A stretch of 37,661 nucleotides of DNA from Melioribacter roseus (GTDB lineage: Bacteria > Bacteroidota > Ignavibacteria > Ignavibacteriales > Melioribacteraceae): the NCBI GenBank assembly GCA_020722085.1, contig DYLN01000020.1, forward strand, positions 1 through 37,661, given 5' to 3'. Positions 24,676-33,372 of the stretch are shown piece by piece (positions within the stretch are counted from its first letter, which is position 1; the number at the start of each line of letters is the position of its first letter). The notes beneath the pieces are model-generated. The model was not told the origin of the DNA and made no database searches. It saw only the letters and a list, made by a program, of their open reading frames with translations. The translations under genes were made by a program, and so were the position numbers.

Positions 24676-25959
24676 TTATTTGCTGATTGTCAAATTTATG
24701 CCGTCATTTAAGTATTTCCAGCCGGCATTTAATGTTAATTTCCAGCCTTCGCCTGATAATAAATTACCGGAAATATTTTCCGGATAGGTTACAATAACTT
24801 TTTTCCAATCGGGAGTTAAAAGAGCGCCTTTATTAACCTCTAAAATTCCCCAGTTGTCGACTATTTTTAGTGTGGGGTAAACTGTCCCGTAATTTCCAAG
24901 CGAAATTAAATTTCTCGGGTCAAATTGTATTTTCATATTTATTAAAGGAATCATTAAAATTCTGCCTGCTGCAAATTTTGCTTTGTACTCATTCACAACT
25001 TCTGATTTTTTTATTTCTCTTTGCTGTTCGTAATCGTTAATCTTACCGAAAGAGTATTTACTCTTTATGTATTCGAAAGTCTGCTTTAAATTCATGTCAA
25101 GATTGATTTGGTAAACGTTTTTGGTAAATGCCCCGAGATCGGAACGGTTGTTTAATTTACTGCGCCAGCTTGTGCTTGTTTGATCAAGGAGCATGCAATA
25201 CAATGGACCGGAAATATAAGGGAATGATCTTACAAAAGAAGGGAAACCGGAGGCATCAGAAATTCTTCTTGCAATATATTTTATTCTGTCGGGTTCGTTT
25301 CCTATTCCTAATTTAATGCCCGTATATTCGGCAAGTCCCTCATGGATTTCCAGAGCATTTTCACTTTCATCACTGCCCGGATATTTCAGTCTTCGAAGTT
25401 CACGAAAAACCAATGCACTTTTTATATCGTGCAGTTTTTTAGCGGCATTGTCGTTTAATGCTTTGAAAAGCGCACCCCATTCCATGCGCAAAAGTATTCT
25501 TGCTTCTTTTTCATCAAGATGGTTATTTGTGCTGCTGGCTGAAACCAAACCTATTTTTTCCTGAACTCTGTGAAATGATTCATGTACAAGAAGCACTCTT
25601 CTTTCATAATCGGATTTAGGAAGAGGCATCAAAATCATAGTCCAAATTTTGCCGTGCCATTCGTAAGCAGTATTTGCCAGCATATCTCTTTCGGACAATC
25701 TGCCAGCGTAAACGCCGCCGATATTTTTCAAACTTCCGGATGCGTCGTTTTCATTAGTAATAATTTCTCTTGTTCTCGGATTAACAAACATGACGGGCCC
25801 GTAAAGGTATTCACCCCACATTTTTTTGCTGTCTTTATCTGCTATGGACTTTAGTTCGTTGAAATACTTTTTAGCCTCTTCAGTGTTTATATCCTGACTG
25901 AAAGCAAGTTTTGAAAGAAGGATGATAATAATGGAAACGAAATAACTGCTGCGTCTCAT
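24676..25959 (-). CDS. Secreted HExxH zinc metallopeptidase-like protein
   Basis: A 427-residue exported protein. Its signal peptide (MRRSSYFV, hydrophobic to about residue 20, cleavage near FSQ) supports the ATG at 25959 over a TTG at 26016. HESFH at 126-130 is an HExxH zinc motif; HEGLAEY at 206-212 offers the glutamate that often completes a gluzincin site. The C-terminal 100 residues look beta-rich ('LISLGNYGTVYPTLKIVDNWGIL'). I do not recognise a named family. Peptidase activity is an inference from the motif. It is alone on the minus strand between metX and a divergent exported protein. Confidence 0.7.
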   Translation of the reverse strand: MRRSSYFVSIIIILLSKLAFSQDINTEEAKKYFNELKSIADKDSKKMWGEYLYGPVMFVNPRTREIITNENDASGSLKNIGGVYAGRLSERDMLANTAYEWHGKIWTMILMPLPKSDYERRVLLVHESFHRVQEKIGLVSASSTNNHLDEKEARILLRMEWGALFKALNDNAAKKLHDIKSALVFRELRRLKYPGSDESENALEIHEGLAEYTGIKLGIGNEPDRIKYIARRISDASGFPSFVRSFPYISGPLYCMLLDQTSTSWRSKLNNRSDLGAFTKNVYQINLDMNLKQTFEYIKSKYSFGKINDYEQQREIKKSEVVNEYKAKFAAGRILMIPLINMKIQFDPRNLISLGNYGTVYPTLKIVDNWGILEVNKGALLTPDWKKVIVTYPENISGNLLSGEGWKLTLNAGWKYLNDGINLTISK

Positions 25960-26054
25960 CTTTGCTTTTTTGACAATTGCGTGAAGAAAATTAATTGTAA
26001 AAAGGAACAAAGACAATTCTAACTTGTAACAAATATTAACATTTTCGGTTTGGG

Positions 26055-26522
26055 ATGCAGTGCTGTCGGATACTAATTTTATTTGTTATCCCTCTCAATA
26101 TAACCTTTGCGCAGATAACATTGGATTCTGTTTCTTCAGATTCTCTGGAAATTAGAAATGATTTTAATAACGCAATAGACACTTCACGCGAGAAAAAGAA
26201 ACTGCCTTTGTTTTATTTAAAGTCGCTGCTTTCAAGAACATATTTTAATATTAATAGTGAAAACCTTTTACGTGAATATCCTATCGTTACACCCCGGATT
26301 GACTTGTCGCAATTTACGAAAGAAGAATTGAATAGTGGACTTAGTTATGATCAATTGGTTATTTACAAAAAGAATAAAGAAGAACTGAAAAAAATATTGG
26401 TTGGTTATTATAGAGCTCATCATTATCCTTGGTACGATGAATTTCAAAAATATACGGGAATTTTACAGCAAATCTCTGCTGTAATTTTTGGTATAATTGC
26501 GCAGACGAAATACAAGTATTAA
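26055..26522 (+). CDS. Small exported protein, function unknown
   Basis: A 155-residue protein with a signal peptide (hydrophobic residues 5-18, cleavage near TFAQ). The mature part has charged helices and ends in a hydrophobic stretch 'ILQQISAVIFGIIAQTKYKY', possibly membrane-associated. I recognise no domain. The start ATG at 26055 gives the signal directly. It is divergent from the HExxH protein and precedes the TRAP binding protein by 127 bases. Real coding is likely, given the signal peptide and sensible composition. Confidence 0.6.
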   Translation: MQCCRILILFVIPLNITFAQITLDSVSSDSLEIRNDFNNAIDTSREKKKLPLFYLKSLLSRTYFNINSENLLREYPIVTPRIDLSQFTKEELNSGLSYDQLVIYKKNKEELKKILVGYYRAHHYPWYDEFQKYTGILQQISAVIFGIIAQTKYKY

Positions 26523-26649
26523 ATGAGGACCTGGTGGAAATAAGAAGGAAAGATGAGAAAGCCGTAGGCAAATAAAAATATTATTTCTGTTTTGCTTAAA
26601 TCAATTCATTGAATTATTTTGGGCGAAAAAATATTCAGAAAGGAATAAA

Positions 26650-27747
26650 ATGAACATAGAGCGCAGACAATTCTTAAAGAAAGCATCAATAGCAGCAATT
26701 GGGGGAACAGCATTAATTTACGGCTGCGGCGATAAAAAAGGAGAAGCACCCGCAGTAATTTCAAACAAGAGATTTGAGTGGAAAATGGTTACTGCGTGGC
26801 CTCCTCATTTTCCTTTGTTAGGGGACGGTGCCGAGGAACTTGCGAAACGGATTGATGAAATGTCGAACGGCAGATTAAAAATTCACGTCTACGGCGGCGG
26901 GGAATTGATTCCTCCTCTTGAATCTTTTGATGCCGTAAGCAGCGGCGTTGCGGAAATGGGGCATGCTTCGGGCTATTACTGGGCTGGCAAAGCTCCGGCA
27001 GCTCAATTTTTTTCGAGTATGCCGTTCGGAATGAATACAGCTCAAACAAATGCATGGATGCTTGCGGGAGGTGGATTGGATTTATGGCGTGAATTGTATG
27101 CGCCCTTTAATTTAATTCCGTTCCCTGTCGGTAATACCGGCGCTCAAATGGGAGGCTGGTTTAATAAACAGATTAATTCTATTGCCGATCTGAAAGGATT
27201 GAAAATGAGAATTCCCGGTCTTGCTGGTAAAGTTATTACCAGAGCCGGCGGCTCTGCAATTTTAACTGCAGGCGGAGAAATTTATACTAATCTGGAACGC
27301 GGAGTAATTGATGCAACCGATTGGATCGGGCCTTACCACGATTATTTAATGGGATTTCATAAAATTGCAAAATATTATTATTACCCGAGCTGGTCTGAAC
27401 CAACAGGTGTAATAGAACTAACGGTGAATAAAGACGCTTTTGAAAAATTGCCCTCCGATCTTCAGAACATTATTAGAATTGCTGCATACTCTGAAAATAA
27501 CACAATGCTCTCAAAGTTCGAGACGCTCAACACGGAATATTATTTCAAGATGAAAGATGAAGAAAAAGTTCAATTCAAAAAATTTCCGGATGATGTCCTT
27601 TCCGCTTTTAGAAAATATTCCAAAGAAGTGATAGATGAAATAACGTCAAAAGATTCTATGAGCAAAAAAGTTTATAAATCATACGTTAATTTTCAAAAGA
27701 AAATTTCGACGTGGTTTGATCTGGCAGAAATAAATTATTCTGTTTAA
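26650..27747 (+). CDS. TRAP transporter solute-binding protein (DctP/TakP-like)
   Basis: A 365-residue binding protein. The N-terminus carries a Tat-like motif (ERRQFLKK) followed by a hydrophobic run and a lipobox-like YGC at about residues 24-26, so it may be an exported lipoprotein. The body begins 'FEWKMVTAWPPHFPLLGDGAEELAKRI', and has 'VSSGVAEMGHASGYYWAGKAPAAQFFSSMPFGM', 'IADLKGLKMRIPGLAGKVI' and 'GVIDATDWIGPYHDY'. This fits the TakP group, which binds 2-oxo-acids, but the ligand is not certain. It converges on the permease gene dctM, sharing the 4 bases TTAA in both stop codons. AGGAATAAAA precedes the ATG. Confidence 0.9.
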   Translation: MNIERRQFLKKASIAAIGGTALIYGCGDKKGEAPAVISNKRFEWKMVTAWPPHFPLLGDGAEELAKRIDEMSNGRLKIHVYGGGELIPPLESFDAVSSGVAEMGHASGYYWAGKAPAAQFFSSMPFGMNTAQTNAWMLAGGGLDLWRELYAPFNLIPFPVGNTGAQMGGWFNKQINSIADLKGLKMRIPGLAGKVITRAGGSAILTAGGEIYTNLERGVIDATDWIGPYHDYLMGFHKIAKYYYYPSWSEPTGVIELTVNKDAFEKLPSDLQNIIRIAAYSENNTMLSKFETLNTEYYFKMKDEEKVQFKKFPDDVLSAFRKYSKEVIDEITSKDSMSKKVYKSYVNFQKKISTWFDLAEINYSV

Positions 27748-29063
27748 ACTCCCATTACTTTAGGGAGCCATAGAGCTAAATCGGGAAAGAAAATAACCAG
27801 CAGCAGTCCGATCAGTTGAATGATTACGTAAGGAATTATTCCTTTGTAAATGTGTGAAGTTGTGATTTCCGGCGGGGCAACTCCTTTTAAGTAAAACAGA
27901 GTAAATCCGAACGGCGGGGTCAAAAAAGAAGTTTGTAAATTCATAGCGATTAAAATTCCAACCCACACCAAATTAATGTTCATATGTATGAAAATAGGTG
28001 CAACCACCGGTACAATAATAAATATGATCTCAATAAAATCAATAAAGAAACCGGCAACAAAAATTATAAGCATTACAATCGCTAAAAAATGATGCGGCTC
28101 TAAGTTTGCCGATATAATTAAATCAGTTAAGTAAGTATCTCCGTGCAGACCTCTGAATACCAAACCGAATGCGGATGCACCGACAAGAATTAAAAATGCC
28201 ATGCTTGTTAAAGTCATGGTTCTTATCATCACCTCTTTTAAGGTTGCGATTGTAAATTTACCTCGTAAAACTGTAAGTAAAGTTGCCCCTAACGCACCAA
28301 TCGCCGCAGCCTCTGTTGGCGAAGCTATTCCGGCAAAAATTGAACCGAGCACGGCAAGTATTAGAAAAAAAGGAATAATAAATGCAGTAATTATTCTTTT
28401 AAATTTTACAACACCTTTGAAAGCATCTAAATCTTCTTTTGGCATTGCTGGAGCTTTTTTGGGTTGGGTTATAGCAATGTAAATTACCCATATAAAAAAT
28501 AGCACAACAAGTGCAAATCCTGGAATAACCGCAGCGACAAAAAGTTCTCCGACGGAAACATTCAACACACTACCAAGAAGTACAAGCACAATACTTGGCG
28601 GGATAATTTGTCCCAGCGTACCTGATGCTGAAATAATTCCGGTTGCAACTTTAGGGTCGTAGCCTTTTTTTAGCATTGTCGGAAGTGTGAGTACTCCCAT
28701 TGTTACAACTGTGGCACCTACAATTCCCGTTGCTGCGGCAAGCATTGCACCGACAATCAATACGGATATTGCTAAACCACCCCGTAATTTCCCGAATAAC
28801 AAAGCCATGGTTTCAAGGAGTTCTTCAGCCAGTCCGGATTTTTCAAACATTACTCCCATAAAAACAAAAAGAGGAACTGCGATCAAAATATAATTCTGCA
28901 TAATACCCCAAATGCGGAGGGGAAGTAGATTAAAAAATTCCGGACCAAAAGACAGCAGTCCAAAGATTATAGAAGCTCCTCCAAGTGTAAATGCAACGGG
29001 AAAACCCATAAGAAGCAGAATCAAAATAACGACAAAGAATATTATCGGAAGTCCTTCAATCAT
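27744..29063 (-). CDS. dctM: TRAP transporter large permease (DctM)
   Basis: A 439-residue inner-membrane protein with about 12-13 transmembrane segments. It has the DctM motifs 'PVAFTLGGASIIFGLL', 'VPLFVFMGVMFEKSGLAEELLETMALLFGKLRGGLAISVLIVGAMLAAATGIVGATVVTMG', 'IPPSIVLVLLGSVL' and 'ASPTEAAAIGALGATLL'. It translocates the solute with a sodium gradient with DctQ. dctM starts overlapping the dctQ stop by 4 bases. It is opposite in strand to its likely binding protein gene. Confidence 0.93.
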   Translation of the reverse strand: MIEGLPIIFFVVILILLLMGFPVAFTLGGASIIFGLLSFGPEFFNLLPLRIWGIMQNYILIAVPLFVFMGVMFEKSGLAEELLETMALLFGKLRGGLAISVLIVGAMLAAATGIVGATVVTMGVLTLPTMLKKGYDPKVATGIISASGTLGQIIPPSIVLVLLGSVLNVSVGELFVAAVIPGFALVVLFFIWVIYIAITQPKKAPAMPKEDLDAFKGVVKFKRIITAFIIPFFLILAVLGSIFAGIASPTEAAAIGALGATLLTVLRGKFTIATLKEVMIRTMTLTSMAFLILVGASAFGLVFRGLHGDTYLTDLIISANLEPHHFLAIVMLIIFVAGFFIDFIEIIFIIVPVVAPIFIHMNINLVWVGILIAMNLQTSFLTPPFGFTLFYLKGVAPPEITTSHIYKGIIPYVIIQLIGLLLVIFFPDLALWLPKVMGV

Positions 29064-29578
29064 TTTTCCTTTTGTCCCTTTTTGATTTCCTGTATCGACT
29101 TAAATAAAAGAGAGAAACCTTGCAGTAAAATAAAGACAAAGGAAATTGGCAGAATGGATTTAATTATAAATCGTGCTGGCAAGCCGCCAGGATCCGGAGA
29201 GGTTTCATTAATTGCAAATGATGTCGCCGTGAAATTCCATGAAGTGTAAAGTACGGTTACACAAAGAGGGATTAAAAAAAATAATGTGCCGAAAATATTT
29301 ATCCACGCTTTCTTTTTTTCTGAAAGCCGTACATAAATCACGTCGACTCTAACATGATTCTCTGTCAACAAAGTGTATGCAGCACCCATTAAAAAAATAA
29401 CCGAGAATAAATGCCATTCAAGTTCTTGAACGGCAACGCTGCTTGACTTAAAAAAATATCTGCTGATTACATCATAGCAGACAACAATAACAAGCAAGCC
29501 CGTAAGAAATGAGATAACAATTCCGATTTTGGAATTGAGTTTATCGATTATTTTGATGTATTTATTTATGAAATCCAT
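29060..29578 (-). CDS. dctQ: TRAP transporter small permease (DctQ)
   Basis: A 172-residue membrane protein with four transmembrane helices. 'ISFLTGLLVIVVCYDVISRYFF' and 'VQELEWHLFSVIFLMGAAYTLLTENHVRVDVIYVRLS' are the DctQ signature, followed by 'PDPGGLPARFIIKSILPISFVFILLQGFSLLFKSI'. The C-terminus is short and basic. Overlaps dctM by 4 bases. Its upstream region (29579-29766) is divergent with the galactokinase-like gene and holds AT-rich DNA; a TATAAT at 29720 lacks a good -35. Confidence 0.92.
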   Translation of the reverse strand: MDFINKYIKIIDKLNSKIGIVISFLTGLLVIVVCYDVISRYFFKSSSVAVQELEWHLFSVIFLMGAAYTLLTENHVRVDVIYVRLSEKKKAWINIFGTLFFLIPLCVTVLYTSWNFTATSFAINETSPDPGGLPARFIIKSILPISFVFILLQGFSLLFKSIQEIKKGQKEK

Positions 29579-29766
29579 GAGAAAATTTTATACAGCAAAA
29601 TATGATATTATATCTTTGTTTTGAAATAATTTTTTACAAAATATTTGCTTTACGAAAAATCTTAGAAAGTTTTTTTATTATTTATTATCTTTAATAAGAC
29701 AAAAGCATTCTTTTTTCTTTATAATTCTCTTTGTCAAAATGTTTGAAGATAGATTACAGGTTGACT

Positions 29767-30966
29767 ATGAATTTGAATCTCGCCGACACCATAACCAAAG
29801 CAGAGAAATTATTTACACCGCAGTTTGGAAATCATAAAACCTTTCACTATGCGATAAGTCCTGCCAGTATTATTTTTTTAGGGGATCATACTCATTATAA
29901 CGACGGCATTTTAATTTCCGCCGCTGTTAATAAATACTCGTGGGCAGCGGTAAGAAAAAGAGCCGATAATTCCGTTAATCTTTACAGAAAAAACACGGAT
30001 AAACTTTTGTCTTTTTCTTTGAGTGAAATTGAGAAGGTCAATGAAGCAGAAGGTTTCAAAATGATTATCGGAATTACTGCAATACTGAAAAACGAAAATC
30101 TTTTGACAAGCGGCTTTGATTGCATTTTTGATTCCTCTGTGCCGCAATGGCTTGGACTGGGAGGATTGGCTTCTCAGCAGATGGCCGTAATTGCCGGACT
30201 TAAAAAAGCTTTCGATTTTAAAGAAAGCCTTCAGGACTTAATTAAGTACGTCAGAACAAATGAACTTAAGCTCATAGGTAAGATTTCAAATATTGCTAAT
30301 TACTATACAATTGCTTATGGTAAAAAAAGCAAACTGATATTAACCGATTTGAGAAGTCGGGAATTCAAAAGTTTGCCGTTAGGAGAAAATGAATATAAAA
30401 TAGTTATATGCAATACCGGCGAAGAAATCGACCATGTTGAAAATATTTGTAATGAAAGAATTGAAGAATGTGAAGTTGGGGTAAAAGGACTTCGATTATA
30501 CATCTGGGGAATTAAAAATCTTCGCGATGTTCAATTAGATTTTTTAATGCGTCATTTACACATGATACCACGCAAAATATTTGCCCGCGTTTTATATAAT
30601 GTAACCGAGAGAATAAGAGCCGAAGAAGCCGTTAAATTCTTTAAGCAGAAAAAAATTAAGGATTTTGGAACACTTATTACTAAATCTCACGGCAGCCTTT
30701 CACTTGATTATGAAATCAGCAATGATAAACTTGACTTTATTGTTACTCAAAGTGGAAACTTAAAAGGTGTAGCAGGTTCCAAGATGATTAGCTGCTCTCC
30801 TCTAAGAAGCACGTTTCATTTAGTTGAAACAAACCGTGTGGAAAATTTTGTTAATCAAATACGGAAAATTTATTTTGATAAATTTAACGAAGATCTTGAA
30901 ACCCACATTTTAAATATTGCAGACGGAGTAAAAGTTATCTCGCGTAGGCAGTTAAATTCTCTTTAA
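29767..30966 (+). CDS. GHMP/galactokinase-like protein, probably catalytically degenerate
   Basis: A 399-residue intact frame with the galactokinase fold pattern. Motif 1 is GDHTHYNDG (39-47), against GEHTDYNDG in galactokinases. The glycine-rich loop is 'WLGLGGLASQQMAV', not the usual GxGxSSSA. Where GalK has GIMDQ with the catalytic Asp, this protein reads 'NIANYYTIAYGKKSK', with Asn178 at the Asp position. Motif 3 'GSKMISCSPLRS' lacks the usual GAGFGG. Such changes suggest a non-catalytic protein or altered substrate. TTG at 29731 is in frame, but ATG 29767 starts the family region. The TPR gene follows in the same direction. Confidence 0.75.
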   Translation: MNLNLADTITKAEKLFTPQFGNHKTFHYAISPASIIFLGDHTHYNDGILISAAVNKYSWAAVRKRADNSVNLYRKNTDKLLSFSLSEIEKVNEAEGFKMIIGITAILKNENLLTSGFDCIFDSSVPQWLGLGGLASQQMAVIAGLKKAFDFKESLQDLIKYVRTNELKLIGKISNIANYYTIAYGKKSKLILTDLRSREFKSLPLGENEYKIVICNTGEEIDHVENICNERIEECEVGVKGLRLYIWGIKNLRDVQLDFLMRHLHMIPRKIFARVLYNVTERIRAEEAVKFFKQKKIKDFGTLITKSHGSLSLDYEISNDKLDFIVTQSGNLKGVAGSKMISCSPLRSTFHLVETNRVENFVNQIRKIYFDKFNEDLETHILNIADGVKVISRRQLNSL

Positions 30967-31063
30967 TTTGTGCTTTAAAATAATTGCAAAAACCCTTCAG
31001 AAAATCAACTTGATTTTGACTGACCAGAGTAATACATTTTCACATACATTAAAAGGAGTATTA

Positions 31064-32488
31064 ATGAATTTCTCCGAAGAGTATTTTGACGATGAATACG
31101 ACTCGATTTCCGGTGAAGAAGAAGTTAAATCAAAAATAAAATTGTGTAAAGAGTTAATTGAAAAAGGCGAAATCTTTTCAAATATAGACTTTATTGAAGA
31201 TACGATTCAACTCTGCATGGAAGATGATTTTGTAGAAGATGGCTTGGAACTCGTTGAAGCACTGATTCAAATTGCGCCTTATAATTCCGATGCTTGGCAG
31301 TTTAAGGGCGTTTTGCTGAATAATATTTTCGAGTTCGAAGAAGCAAACAAATGCTTTGAAAAATCCCTCTCGTTAAATCCAAATGATGTTGAAACCCTTA
31401 TAAACAAATCTATTGCAGAAGATAATCTCGGATTGTTTGATGAAGCGGTAAACTCACTTCAAAGAGCAATGGAAATTGAGCCTTATAATGAAGAAATTCA
31501 TTATAATCTGGGACTCCTTTTCGAAAAGAAAGAAAAATTTGAAGAAGCCATCAAAAATTTTAAGAATGCAATTAAAATTGACCCCGAGTATTCCGAAGCA
31601 TGGTATGAACTCGGATTTTGTAATGATAATCTCGACAGATTTTCCGAAGCTTTAAAAAGCTACGATAAATTTCTTGAGATAGAACCAAACAGTTTTACAG
31701 GCTGGTATAATAAAGGAATTGTTTTTATACGGATGAATGAATATGAAAAAGCATTGAATGCGTTCGAACTTTCAATAGCCTTGAAAGAAGACTTTGCAAG
31801 TTCGTGGTTTAATCTTGGGTTTGCTTATTACAAGCTTAACAGATTTAACGACGCACTAGATGCATATAAAAAGGCTCACCAAATAGATCCTTACGACGAA
31901 ACTATTTTGTTCAACATGGCTCAGACTTATGAAGAATTAGGCAATATTCATCAGGCAATTAAAAGCTACACACAGGCTATCAAACTTGACAGTGAATACT
32001 ATGAAGCATATTTAGGCAGAGGATATTGTTACGATGCTGTCGGTAAATATCAACTGGCTTTGAAAGACTTTAACAAAGCAATTGCTTTGACTAGCAACCC
32101 TGAAGATGCATGGTTTGCCAAAGCCGATCTGGAATATTCACTTGGGAATTTGAGGGCATCTATTAACAGCTATCTGAAAGCTGTGGAAATAAATCCGGAT
32201 AATTTTAATGCATGGTATAAATTGGCAGAAACTTATATTGAAGTTGGAAGCTGGCTCGATGCTTTGAACGCCTACGATCAATGTCTGCGCATTAAACCTG
32301 AACATGCAAGTTCATATTATGGAAAGGCAAAAATTAATTTTCTTTTGAGCCGTACACAGGATGCAATTGACTGTCTCCGCAAAGCATTTCAACTTGATCC
32401 AAATATTAAAAACGAATTTGCTCGTGAATATCCGGACGTAAAAACATCCAAACTCTTCATAAAACTTATCGAAGAAAATAAATCTTAA
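31064..32488 (+). CDS. Tetratricopeptide-repeat protein
   Basis: A 474-residue protein of about 11-12 TPR units from roughly residue 60 to 450. The repeats have the usual W/Y, G/A, F and P positions, e.g. 'AWQFKGVLLNNIFEFEEANKCFEKSLSLNPND', with NPND/DPEY-type ends. The first 25 residues are acidic (EEYFDDEYDSISGEEE). No signal peptide, so cytoplasmic; role probably protein scaffolding, not known. The frame opens at 30968, but ATG 31064 has AAAGGAG 5 bases upstream. aroE follows after 2 bases, so co-transcription is likely. Confidence 0.88.
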   Translation: MNFSEEYFDDEYDSISGEEEVKSKIKLCKELIEKGEIFSNIDFIEDTIQLCMEDDFVEDGLELVEALIQIAPYNSDAWQFKGVLLNNIFEFEEANKCFEKSLSLNPNDVETLINKSIAEDNLGLFDEAVNSLQRAMEIEPYNEEIHYNLGLLFEKKEKFEEAIKNFKNAIKIDPEYSEAWYELGFCNDNLDRFSEALKSYDKFLEIEPNSFTGWYNKGIVFIRMNEYEKALNAFELSIALKEDFASSWFNLGFAYYKLNRFNDALDAYKKAHQIDPYDETILFNMAQTYEELGNIHQAIKSYTQAIKLDSEYYEAYLGRGYCYDAVGKYQLALKDFNKAIALTSNPEDAWFAKADLEYSLGNLRASINSYLKAVEINPDNFNAWYKLAETYIEVGSWLDALNAYDQCLRIKPEHASSYYGKAKINFLLSRTQDAIDCLRKAFQLDPNIKNEFAREYPDVKTSKLFIKLIEENKS

Positions 32489-32490
32489 TT

Positions 32491-33369
32491 ATGCAGTCAT
32501 TGAATAAGTTTAATTATAACACAAAGATAACAGGTGTAATAGGTCATCCTATTAAGCATTCATTTTCACCGTTAATACACAACCTCTCTTTTGAACTTTC
32601 GGGCATGGATTATATCTATCTCCCATTCGATGTTCCGGTAACAAATCTGAAAGATGCCTTAAAGGGAATGGTAGCACTCGGAATCAAAGGTTTTAATGTT
32701 ACAATTCCTCACAAAGAAAAAATACTTTCTTTCTTAAAGGATGTTTCCGAAGAAGCAAACATTATCGGTGCAGTAAATACAGTTGTTAATGAAGATGGAA
32801 CACTTCACGGATACAATACCGATGTGCATGGAGTTATAGAAACATTAAGTCCTTTTAAGGACGAGCTGGCAAATTCCGAAGTTACTGTAATTGGTGCCGG
32901 CGGAGCTGCAAGAAGTGTGATCTATGCATTGATAAGGACTTTTAAAATAGGCAAAATTAAGATTGTTAACAGAACAGAGCAGACAGCGGAAACATTGAAA
33001 GAGTACTTTAAAACTAAAATGCTTTTCGAAAATATAAAATCATTTCCGCTTATTCCACCCGACCTTGTTGATGTTTTTAACAGCTCTAAGTTGATTGTGA
33101 ATACAACTTCAATGGGTATGACGCCGGAGGTTGATGACGCTGCGACAACAATTCCTGAATCGTTTACAAAAGATCAAATTGTGTTTGATGTGGTTTACAA
33201 TCCGATTAAAACAAAACTATTATCTCTTGCCCAAAGCCGAGGTGCAAGAATTGTTACCGGATTGAAAATGCTGATTGAACAGGGTGCTAAATCTTATGAA
33301 CTATGGACTGGCGAAAAAATGCCCGTAGAAAAAGTTTACAAAGCAGTCGAATCTTATCTTAACAGCTAA
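32491..33369 (+). CDS. aroE: Shikimate dehydrogenase
   Basis: A 292-residue enzyme reducing 3-dehydroshikimate to shikimate with NADPH. The N-terminal substrate domain has 'TGVIGHPIKHSFSPLIHNLSF', then 'GFNVTIPHKE' with the catalytic Lys, and 'GAVNTVVNEDGTLHGYNTDVHG'. The cofactor loop is 'VIGAGGAARSVIYAL' (GAGGA). 'NTTSMGMTP' and 'GLKMLIEQGAKSYELWTG' follow. Length is normal. Starts 2 bases after the TPR gene stop, and converges with the aminotransferase gene with a 3-base gap and no visible terminator. Confidence 0.95.
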   Translation: MQSLNKFNYNTKITGVIGHPIKHSFSPLIHNLSFELSGMDYIYLPFDVPVTNLKDALKGMVALGIKGFNVTIPHKEKILSFLKDVSEEANIIGAVNTVVNEDGTLHGYNTDVHGVIETLSPFKDELANSEVTVIGAGGAARSVIYALIRTFKIGKIKIVNRTEQTAETLKEYFKTKMLFENIKSFPLIPPDLVDVFNSSKLIVNTTSMGMTPEVDDAATTIPESFTKDQIVFDVVYNPIKTKLLSLAQSRGARIVTGLKMLIEQGAKSYELWTGEKMPVEKVYKAVESYLNS

Positions 33370-33372
33370 TAT

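Noticed and set aside
29697-29725. Promoter before the galactokinase-like gene (TATAAT at 29720)
   Set aside because: The matching -35 position (AGACAA) is poor, so not listed as a feature.
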